Assembly (NCBI GenBank): GCA_022709715.1
Contig: JAKLIH010000003.1
Location: 11,501 to 58,357, forward strand
Origin: Patescibacteria group bacterium
GTDB lineage: Bacteria; Patescibacteriota; Minisyncoccia; UBA6257; JAKLIH01
Reading direction: 5' to 3'
Length of the DNA stretch: 46,857 bases
Under the pieces are notes generated by a model. It had not been told where the DNA came from and searched no databases. It was given only the letters and a program-made list of their open reading frames with translations. Every line of letters begins with the position of its first letter. Position 1 is the first letter of the stretch. A program made the position numbers and the translations under genes. Below, piece by piece: positions 37,585 to 46,857 of the stretch.

Positions 37585-38259
37585 ATGAAACAAAAATTAT
37601 CACCTCGACAAAAACAAATCTTGTATTATTTAGCCAAAGAACAAATCGAAAGTTTTGAACCCGTGGCTTCCATTCAAATAAAAGAAAAATATAATTTAGA
37701 TTTTAGTCCAGCTACCATTCGTCATGAATTATTTGAATTATGCCAAATGGAATATCTTGAGCAACCTCATACTTCGGCCGGTAGAATTTTAAGCGATATT
37801 GGTTGAGAAATATTGATAGATGATTTTTTAAATAGCACTTGGTCAATTGAAGATGATTTTGACATGTCCAACGATTATAATGAATTTGCTAACAATTTAT
37901 CTCAGCAAGCTCAAGCTCTAAGTATTGTTTATGATTGAAAAAATAATAAACTCTATAAAAAAGGTGTAAGTTTCTTGCTTAATGATAAAGTGGTAAATGA
38001 CATCAAAGAATTAAACAATGTTTCCAGTATCATTGATCTCATTGATGAAAATTTAGACAATTTAAAAGATATTTTATTTGATAAGCAAATAAATGTGTAC
38101 GTAGGGAAAAAGAATCCATTGTTTAAAAATCAAAATTTAGCCTTTATTGGCACCAAATCCGATAAAGAAAAACTTTTAATAGCTATTATCACTCCCAAAG
38201 TGACTGATTATGAAGATCATTTTAAAACTTTTAATCAATTAATAAATTCTTTAAGCTAG
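37585..38259 (+). CDS. hrcA: Heat-inducible repressor HrcA (short form)
   Basis: The product has 224 residues, against about 340 in most bacteria. The N-terminal winged helix (LSPRQKQILYYLAKEQI, then SPATIRHELFELCQMEYLEQPHTSAGR in parts) fits HrcA well. The central GAF-like and insertion domains are reduced, with a recognisable C-terminal FIGTKSDKEKLLIAIITPKVTDYE. TGA-Trp at 37804 and 37936. It represses the operon at the CIRCE element upstream and thereby controls grpE and dnaK. The stop overlaps no gene; grpE begins four bases later. Confidence 0.92.
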
Positions 38260-38263
38260 CGAT

Positions 38264-38764
38264 ATGGATGAAGAAAACAAATCAGAAAAGCAACCCGTTG
38301 AAGAAGCATCAATTGTTGATACTTTAAAAAAACAAGCTGATGATTATCTAAAGGGCTGACAAACCGAAAGAGCCAATTTGCTCAACTATCAAAGAGATGA
38401 AAACGAACGAATTTCTAAAATGTTAATTTTAAAGGAGAGAAATATTATTTTAGAAATACTTTCTGTAGTTGATAATTTTGATTTACTTATTAAAAATTTA
38501 AATCAAAATCAAAAAGATGAATATTTAGATGGTATAAAATTGATTTATAATCAATTAATTGGTTTCTTGAAACATCATCAATGCATTAGCTACGATAGTT
38601 TAAACCAAATTTTTGATCCCAATTTGCATGAAGCTATCGAAAGTATTAGTGATGAATCCAAAGAAAACAATTTAATTGTCGAAGAAGTTCAGAAGGGGTA
38701 TAAACTAGACGATATTATTTTGCGCCCCGCTAAAGTCAAAGTTATTATTAACAAAACAAATTAA
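38264..38764 (+). CDS. grpE: Nucleotide exchange factor GrpE
   Basis: The product has 166 residues, with TGA-Trp at 38357. A long N-terminal helix (LKKQADDYLKGWQTERANLLNYQR in parts) is followed by the beta domain with FDPNLHEAIESISDES and VEEVQKGYKLDDIILRPAKVKV. GrpE releases ADP from DnaK. It lies between hrcA and dnaK under CIRCE control. Confidence 0.96.
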
Positions 38765-38767
38765 TAA

Positions 38768-40723
<1,956 letters not shown>

Positions 40724-40734
40724 TTCAAAACCAA

Positions 40735-40767
40735 CCATCGCTTTTAACTAAAAGTTAAAAGCGATTG
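40735..40767 (+). terminator. Stem-loop after dnaK
   Basis: A perfect 13-bp stem (40737-40749 with 40753-40765) lies just after the dnaK stop. It lacks a clear T run, so it may be an inefficient terminator or an RNA-stabilising end. Confidence 0.5.
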
Positions 40768-40795
40768 GCAAACAGAAAATAAATATAATTTTTCA

Positions 40796-40824
40796 TTGAC
40801 GCTAATCATTAATTTTGATATATT
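40796..40824 (+). promoter_or_regulatory. Promoter of the membrane protein / dnaJ pair
   Basis: TTGACG, 17 bases, TATATT, 28 bases before the membrane-protein start. No CIRCE is present here, so dnaJ seems to be outside direct HrcA control. Confidence 0.6.
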
Positions 40825-40851
40825 AACTATTAATATATTAAAATTATCAAC

Positions 40852-41862
40852 ATGTTTAATCTTTTTAAAAATAAAAATTTATCACCGGTTGCCGACAATC
40901 CCACTCACAAACTTCGCACCGATCGCCAAATTGTTCATCCTAATTTCATTAAACAAAATATATTAGGAGCAATTTCCTGTTTTTTTGCGATTGTTTTTAG
41001 TTTTGTTTTGAAAGATATTATATTGGCTAAATCATTTACCGTTGGCGATCAGATTATTTTTATTATTTTTTTCTGTTTCAATATGAGTTTTTTGACATTA
41101 ATGCTTTTCCAATTAAAAGAAAAATTATTAATGTATTGAATAGTTGCTTATATTAGTTGTTCGCTTTTATTGTTTATCGATATAATTGCTTTTAACAATA
41201 TTTATTTTTATTTGTCACTTTTAATTGTTTTTGCTTATTTGTTTTTTGTGGCCCATCAATATCATAAAGCTGATGCCATTTATTTAAAATTTAATTGAAA
41301 AACCATTTTTCGTAACGGTTTTAGTCATCAGTTTATGTCTAGTTTAATTTTAGTTTTGATTATTTTTTTGTTTGGCTTTTTAAACATGAGTGGCTACCAT
41401 ATTCAGAAATGAACATTAAGTAATATCGCTCAGGCTGGTTTTGATACTTGAAACAAACTCAAACCAGATTCAAGTTTAAATCGTACGCTAGACGAAGCTA
41501 TTGATGATTTTCTAAGTAAAAATGTAATAGTCAACAATTTAGAAAAACAATATGCCTTTTTAGGTATGAGCAGTAACAAAGTTATATCTAGCAGTATTAA
41601 ATCAATTTTTACCAACAATAATAACCACGACACTAAAATTAGTCAAATCTTGGTAAATTATTTAGACAAAGCTTCAAATATTACTAAATTAATTATTTAT
41701 GGTGCAATTTTATGAATTCTCTGAAGCTTTATTAGTTTATTTTATTTTCTTTCTAGAACACTGGTATATTACGCGACTCATTTAATCATTAAGTTTTTAA
41801 TTTGAATTCATTTTTTCAAAATTCAAGAAAAACCAGCTGTGCAACAAGTTTTAACTCTATAA
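40852..41862 (+). CDS. Multi-span membrane protein of unknown function
   Basis: The product has 336 residues, with about seven TGA-Trp codons. Membrane helices lie at about 38-58, 65-88, 95-110, 115-135, 160-180 and near the C-terminus. A hydrophilic stretch of about 95 residues (DTWNKLKPDSSLNRTLDEAIDD onwards, quoted in part) lies between the last helices and probably faces one side as a domain. I recognise no family. It sits between dnaK and dnaJ with its own promoter and ends nine bases before dnaJ, so it is probably co-transcribed with the chaperone gene. Confidence 0.85.
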
Positions 41863-41871
41863 AAATATTCT

Positions 41872-42975
41872 ATGGCCGATTATTCAAAAGATTATTATAA
41901 AATATTAGGCGTTACTTCCAACGCCACTGAAAAAGAAATTAAACAAGCTTTTCACAATCTAGCTTTTAAATATCATCCCGATAGACCCGGTGGTGACGAA
42001 AAACGTTTTAAAGAAATTAATGAGGCCTATCAAACTCTAGCCAATCAAAAATCAAAAACAGAGTACGATACCATGAGAAAATTTGGATCTAGTGGTGGCA
42101 GTGGTTTTGGCAATCAAGGTTTTAATTGAAGCAATGTTAATTTTGGCAATAATTCCGGATTTTCTGGATTTTCAGGTTTTGATGATATTTTTAGCTCTTT
42201 CTTCAATCAATCTTTTTCTCAACAAAACAATAGACATTCAAGAAATATAAATAGTGATATTGAAATTAAAATAGACATTTCTTTTAGAGAATCTTTTTTA
42301 GGTGGTAAAAAAGACATTAAATATCAAAGAATTGTTTTATGTGATGAGTGCAATGGTAATGGTTATCCAGTTGATGCCAAATTAAAAACTTGTAAAAATT
42401 GTAATGGTAAAGGTTATATAGAAAGAGAAAGAAATTTTCCTTTATTTGGTTCAATTAGTGAACAAATCAAATGCCGCACTTGTAATGGTGAAGGCAAGAT
42501 AGCAGATAAAATATGCAAACATTGTGATGGTAATGGTTTTTTTGACGAAACCAAAAATGAAACCATCAACATTCCGGCTGGCATTAGAAATGGTGATGTT
42601 TTAGAAATAAAAAATGGTGGCGATTTAAAAAGTAAAAAATATAAAGCTGGCAATTTGTATATTCATGTTGCTGTAAAAAGTGATAAAGAATTTTGACGAG
42701 AAGGGGATAATTTAATTACTCAAATAAATATTAATTTTGCTGAAGCCGCTTTAGGCACAAAAAAAGAAATTAAATATATTGATGATAAAATTTTAATTAT
42801 CGATATTCCCAAAGGTATTGCTGCAAACACTACTCTTAAAATAAAAGGCAAAGGTTTTAAACGTTTAAACCAAAACGCAACTGGCGACTTGTTAATCAAT
42901 GTTTTAATCAACACTCCTCAAAAATTATCTAAACAAGCCGAAGAATTATTTAAAAAATTGAAGGAAGAATTATAA
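41872..42975 (+). CDS. dnaJ: Chaperone DnaJ (Hsp40)
   Basis: The product has 367 residues. The J domain contains HPD at 35-37. A Gly/Phe-rich linker follows. Four zinc CxxCxGxG repeats occur in order ([32 protein letters not shown]), and the C-terminal substrate domain carries [13 protein letters not shown] and [11 protein letters not shown]-Trp at 42127 and 42692. It delivers substrates to DnaK and stimulates its ATPase. It follows the membrane-protein gene instead of dnaK directly. Confidence 0.97.
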
Positions 42976-43048
42976 CGTTAACACGACCCCAATACCCGAA
43001 CCCATCCTAATAATCCGAACAATAAAGATATAGAAGAAACAAAAATTA

Positions 43049-43182
43049 ACCCCCTCTTTTAGAGACCATGGCAACCAAAGGTTGCAAATAATATAATTAA
43101 ACTTGTCAGCAAAATTTAACTTAACAATTTTAATAAATACCATCTGTTTTATAAATCATAAATGGTTCTTAAAAGAGGGGGT
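43049..43182. repeat. Long inverted repeat with AGAGGGGGT arms
   Basis: The 21-base arms 43049-43069 and 43162-43182 are inverse with two or three mismatches and enclose about 90 bp. It is part of the 42976-43611 spacer, which holds no supportable gene. Confidence 0.6.
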
Positions 43183-43201
43183 AAAAATCAAACCTAAAAG
43201 A

Positions 43202-43268
43202 GTCAAATATTTGTAAATGTCGATTTATAAAAAGCAAACTTTTCAAAATCGGCATACAAATACTTGAC
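43202..43268. repeat. Long inverted repeat (GTCAAATATTTGT arms)
   Basis: About 25-base arms, 43202-43226 and 43246-43268, are inverse with a few mismatches and leave a 19-base loop. Confidence 0.6.
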
Positions 43269-43279
43269 CCCGCTACGCT

Positions 43280-43354
43280 CCACAACCAACCAAAGGTTGG
43301 TGTGGGGGTTAGCCCCATTTCACCTTCGCACTAACCTTTGGCTAGTGCGAAGGT
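43280..43354. repeat. Palindromic GGTTGGTGTGGGGG element plus a second perfect hairpin
   Basis: CCACAACCAACC-AAA-GGTTGGTGTGG (43280-43306, given in arms) is the same hairpin as near 46684-46713. It is followed by ACCTTCGCACTA / TAGTGCGAAGGT (43322-43333 with 43343-43354), a perfect 12-bp stem. Confidence 0.7.
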
Positions 43355-43611
43355 TTCATTCCACACTAACTTTGTGTTAGATATTTAGATATTAATGCTA
43401 ATCATTGAAAATATTAATTTACTAACAAACTTAATATGTGAGGCATTTTATTTTTACATTTTTGATTTATAGATTTGACTTTTGAGTTTTGACCTTTGAT
43501 TTAGTTTTTTATACTTGACTTTTTTAAATAATTTATTTAAAATATATATGTAAATGAAATAAAAATCGTCGACAATTTTTATTTATATTTTAATAAATTT
43601 AAATCATATAT

Positions 43612-44229
43612 ATGAAGAATAAAAAAGGTTTTACATTAGTTGAGTTAATGATTGTTATCGCTATTCTTGCAATCTTAGCCGCTATTGTTATCTTCGCCTT
43701 AAACCCAGCTGAATTATTCAGACGAGCTCGTGATAGCCAAAGAATGTCTGATCTAAGAGTTCTTTCTTCAGCTATTTCTTATTACTTAGCTGACGATTCA
43801 ACTCCTACTTTAGATGGTTCATCTAATACGTTGTGTGCTGGTGGTTCGGGCAATGATACCATTTTTGCTACTGCTGCTAATTCAACAGTTCCAGCTAGTT
43901 TTGTGACATGAGTAAACACAACCACAAGAACTGTATCCGGTTCAGGTTGGATTAAGATTGACTTCACTCAAAGTGGAGCTAATTCAGCTCCAATTGGTCA
44001 ATTACCAATGGACCCAGCTAATGGTGGTATCACAGCTTCACCATCGACTCAATATACTTTTGCTTGTAATACTACTTTAGATTTCGAGCTTAACGCCAAC
44101 ATGGAATCAGTTAATTACAAAGCATCCGAAGACGATGATGGTGGTGACCTCGATACTGTATATGAAATTGGTACTAAAGTTGTTGGTTTATTGCCAAACA
44201 CTACTACTAATTTTTACACTAATCACTAA
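43612..44229 (+). CDS. Type IV prepilin-like protein (pseudopilin)
   Basis: The product has 205 residues. The N-terminus KKGFTLVELMIVIAILAILAA is the type III prepilin signal (quoted within 20): cleavage after Gly6, with mature Phe1 and Glu5, then the hydrophobic helix that packs the pilus core. The C-terminal part is Thr/Ser/Asn-rich with two Cys that may form the pilin disulfide. TGA-Trp at 43909. It precedes a membrane protein and the assembly ATPase, so it is a subunit of a type IV pilus or related export machine. Confidence 0.92.
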
Positions 44230-44242
44230 TTAGTTTTAAACA

Positions 44243-44929
44243 ATGTCTGCAAATTTGTTAAATACACTAAACAATATTGTTTATTATTTTACCAACCCTG
44301 TTATTGGTTTATTAACCCTAACAGGGTTGGTTGTCATGTGGTACAAAACTAAGCATATTCCGAATATAAAATATATTAAGTTAGCCATAATTATTAATGT
44401 TTTGTCGACCGTTTTTAGATCTATTTATGCTACGGTCTTAAATTATTATTCATGACATAAAAATCCAAGCGCTCAACATTTGTTAAAATTTGATTATGTA
44501 TTAAAATTTTCTTTTAATACTTATTGGCTAGTTATGATCATGACTCTTTTAATTGCTTTTTTGTTTTTTAAAATTTTAATTTTAGTCAACAAAAGATTTG
44601 ATAATCGTTTTTTTTACGACGAAGAACCCTATTTATTAGCTCTAGGCATTATTTTGAATCCTTGGCCCATGCTTATCTTTTTTATAATTTCTTGTGTATT
44701 TTGTTTATTAATATTACAACTCGGAAGTTTTATCAAAGATAATTTAAATTTTAAAACACAAAAAGTCACTCTCAATCGTATACCTTTTGTCAACATTTGA
44801 ATTCCATCAATGCTAGTTTCTTTATTTATCTATTTTGTTCTATTCACCAATCAATTTTTATGAATTCAAAACTGATTGCAAAAATTACCATTTATTCATC
44901 AATTATTAACTCAATTTTATCTTTTTTAA
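44243..44929 (+). CDS. Membrane protein in the pilus gene group, possibly degenerate prepilin-peptidase-like
   Basis: The product has 228 residues, with TGA-Trp at 44453, 44798, 44861 and 44870. There are about five membrane helices. The order of YDEEPYLLALGIILNPWPM and RIPFVNIWIPSML resembles the second half of A24 prepilin peptidases (GD.kl.a..G.....; iPF.P.l..g), but the GxGD motif and the first catalytic Asp are not evident. It could therefore be an unrelated or inactive relative. It lies 13 bases after the pilin and nine bases before the ATPase gene. Confidence 0.8.
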
Positions 44930-44938
44930 GCTTAAAAC

Positions 44939-46645
44939 ATGAAAATCGCTCTTCAAATTTTAAAACCATTGTTGCTTCAAACTAATTTAGTTACCGAAGA
45001 ACAATTTAATAAAGCTTTAGACCTATCAAAACGCACTGGTCAAAACGTGAGCGATCTTTTAATTTCTCAAGGGTTAATCACTCAAGATTATTTAATTGAT
45101 CTTTTATCTCAGTTTTTTAATACGCCACGAGTTAAAATTTCGGGTAAAGAAATTAATCCTGAGTTTTTAAATTTAATTCCTGAAGATATTGCTAGAGCTC
45201 GTAATGCCATTATTTTTGACAAAAAAGATGATTCGATTTATTTAGCTGTAACCGATCCAACTGATCTAGAATCAATTAATTTTATTCAACGCTATACCAG
45301 TTTAACGGCCAAAGTTTTTTTAACAACCGATGATGATTTAAAAAGTGCTTTTGCTTTGTATCGTAAACAATTAACTGAAAATTTTGCCAATATCATTGAA
45401 GATAATTTGCGTAAAGTTTCCATTATCGAAGGTATGGATTTAGCTGATGCTGCTTCTGAAATGCCAATTGTTTCTTTATTTGATACAATCATTATTTATG
45501 CTTATTCATTAAGCGCATCCGATATTCACATTGAAAGATTATCCGATTCCATTTTGATTCGTTTTAGAGTTGATGGTATTTTGCGCGAAGTTGTAAGATT
45601 ACCAAAAGAAATTCATAATGCCATTGTGGCTCGTGTTAAAATTTTATCTGGTCTTCAAATTGATGAGCACTACCGAGCTCAAGATGGACGTTTTAAATAC
45701 CAAAAGGGAGATGATGCCTTTGATGTTCGTGTTTCAATACTTCCAACCTTTTATGGTGAAAAAATTAATATGCGTCTTTTACTTGGTGCTGTTAAACCCA
45801 TGAGTTTCGAAGAATTAGGTATGGAAAAAGATACAATTGAAATTATGAATTCCAATGTTAAACGTAGCTATGGTATGATTTTAGTTACCGGTCCAACTGG
45901 TTCGGGTAAAACTACTACGCTTTATTCAGTATTAAGTAAATTAAATAGACCGGAAGTTAATATTGTTACCGTTGAAGATCCTATCGAATATGAACTTCGT
46001 TATGTTAATCAAGTTCAAGTTAATTCCAAAGCTGGTCTTGATTTTGCCAATGGCTTACGTTCAATCTTGCGTCAAGATCCAAATATTATCATGGTCGGTG
46101 AAATTCGTGATTCAGAAACTGCTTCGATTGCGGTTAACGCTGCTTTAACTGGCCACTTAGTGCTTTCAACTTTACACACCAACGATGCCACTACCGCTGT
46201 GCCACGTTTGTTTGATTTAGGCGTTCAGCAATTTTTAGTATCCGCTACTGTTAATGCCGTTATTGCCCAGCGTTTAGTCAGAAAAATATGTCGCAATTGC
46301 ATTGAGAGTTATAAATTGCCAAGTGAAACCAAATTAGCGATCGAACGTCAATTTAAAAATTCAAGTTTAAAAAAGAAAAACTACACAATTCCATCCGAAC
46401 TATATAGAGGCAAGGGATGTAAAGTTTGCAACAATACTGGCTATAAAGGGCGTTTAGCTATTTACGAAGTGTTTAATGTGACTGAAGATATGCGAACCTA
46501 CATTCAATCACCAAATTTTTCATTAGACGGTTTAAGAGAAATTGCTGGTAAATATAACATGGTTTCATTATACGAAGATGGCGTTCGCAAAGCCCAAACC
46601 GGCCAAACTTCCATTGAAGAAGTATTTAGAGTGATAAAAGAATAA
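44939..46645 (+). CDS. pilB: Type IV pilus assembly ATPase (PilB/GspE family)
   Basis: The product has 568 residues. An N-terminal MshEN-like domain (SLITQDYLIDLLSQFFNTPRV type, residues 10-80) precedes the motor, with the N2 domain (ASDIHIERLSDSILIRFRVDG in parts), Walker A GPTGSGKT (318-325), the Asp box VTVEDPIEY, Walker B IMVGEIRDSETA and the His box. The zinc tetracysteine is CRNC and CKVC with NTGYKGR. There is no in-frame TGA. It powers pilin polymerisation at the inner side of the membrane. Confidence 0.96.
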   Translation: MKIALQILKPLLLQTNLVTEEQFNKALDLSKRTGQNVSDLLISQGLITQDYLIDLLSQFFNTPRVKISGKEINPEFLNLIPEDIARARNAIIFDKKDDSIYLAVTDPTDLESINFIQRYTSLTAKVFLTTDDDLKSAFALYRKQLTENFANIIEDNLRKVSIIEGMDLADAASEMPIVSLFDTIIIYAYSLSASDIHIERLSDSILIRFRVDGILREVVRLPKEIHNAIVARVKILSGLQIDEHYRAQDGRFKYQKGDDAFDVRVSILPTFYGEKINMRLLLGAVKPMSFEELGMEKDTIEIMNSNVKRSYGMILVTGPTGSGKTTTLYSVLSKLNRPEVNIVTVEDPIEYELRYVNQVQVNSKAGLDFANGLRSILRQDPNIIMVGEIRDSETASIAVNAALTGHLVLSTLHTNDATTAVPRLFDLGVQQFLVSATVNAVIAQRLVRKICRNCIESYKLPSETKLAIERQFKNSSLKKKNYTIPSELYRGKGCKVCNNTGYKGRLAIYEVFNVTEDMRTYIQSPNFSLDGLREIAGKYNMVSLYEDGVRKAQTGQTSIEEVFRVIKE

Positions 46646-46670
46646 AAACAATAGTAATACAGTGGTAAGA

Positions 46671-46725
46671 CAATAGGAAAACCCACCACAACCAACCAAA
46701 GGTTGGTGTGGGGGCTAGCAATTGT
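46671..46725. repeat. GTGTGGGGGCTAGCAATTG palindromic element
   Basis: CCCACCACAACCAACC pairs with GGTTGGTGTGGGGG around an AAA loop, followed by CTAGCAATTG. Copies of this element lie at 5518 (inverted), 11461 and 43280. The flank TAGTAATACAGTGGTAAGACAATAGG, read in parts, also matches the flank near 5673-5700 in inverse orientation. Confidence 0.65.
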
Positions 46726-46781
46726 AAAGCAATAATAAAAGAAAGAGTAACAAGTAATTAGTAAAATAACAAAATAATATA

Positions 46782-46857
46782 ATGCAAATACAGAATTCAA
46801 ATTATAAAAATAAATTTAGTATTAAAACTCCTTCGGATAATTCGGCTTGGCCCCCAC
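46782..46857 (+). CDS. Start of a further gene, cut by the window end
   Basis: ATG at 46782 opens a frame of 25 codons with no stop before the end (begins MQIQNSNYKNKFSIK). It follows the pilus ATPase and may encode another pilus or surface component, but 25 codons in AT-rich DNA prove little. The last bases (TGGCCCCCAC) could also belong to another copy of the GTGGGGG repeat. Confidence 0.3.
   Translation, partial: MQIQNSNYKNKFSIKTPSDNSAWPP

Overview
The window looks like chromosome from an AT-rich bacterium of the candidate phyla radiation (Patescibacteria type) that reads UGA as tryptophan. The evidence is small cell-envelope and pilus gene sets, prepilin-like proteins, overlapping genes and very AT-rich coding DNA. 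Nearly every large gene carries in-frame TGA, and TGA falls where the family has Trp: the PWD of ribosome recycling factor, three sites in the PBP2 transpeptidase domain, both Trp near the MetK C-terminus, and YRW of DUF1508. Glycine, the UGA meaning in Gracilibacteria and Absconditabacteria, does not fit these sites. TAA and TAG are the normal stops. All large genes are on the + strand.

Layout. 1-4800: two large secreted or surface proteins (a Thr/Pro-repeat protein with a degenerate gingipain-like domain, and a Cys-rich protein) and two small single-gene units. 4900-11400: frr, then an envelope and cell-shape run rseP-mreB-mreC-mreD-PBP2. 11600-30080: an accessory, defence-like region. It holds a packed five-gene run (AAA/DUF4143 ATPase, CxxC protein, NERD membrane protein, PLD-SNF2 helicase, Eco57I-like methylase). 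After it come a LexA/S24 repressor, a TIR protein, a HEPN/Abi-like protein, dut, an ASCH protein, metK under an S-box riboswitch, an AbiE toxin-antitoxin pair with a palindromic operator, a radical SAM protein and a BRO/DinD-like protein. 30100-37050: compact monocistronic small genes, each with its own promoter, Shine-Dalgarno and terminator, mixed with an inositol-phosphatase-like gene, a zincin, a GH3 glycosidase, tandem micro-ORFs, and two minus-strand RNA genes that contain a 16S-rRNA-like hairpin. 37050-42975: greA and a CIRCE-controlled hrcA-grpE-dnaK heat-shock group with a membrane protein and dnaJ. 43000-46857: a repeat-rich spacer, then a prepilin-like protein, a membrane protein and the pilus assembly ATPase.

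The most unusual signals are the following. (a) A class of small Shine-Dalgarno-led genes uses only TGG for Trp, and some end at TGA directly before a terminator, unlike the rest of the genome. (b) Two paralogous minus-strand transcription units carry a 16S-like helix. (c) The five-gene PLD-helicase/methylase run may be a defence system. (d) Three tandem micro-ORFs sit before one terminator. (e) A family of GTGTGGGGG palindromic elements is scattered between genes. No tRNA, intact rRNA, insertion sequence or CRISPR array was seen.
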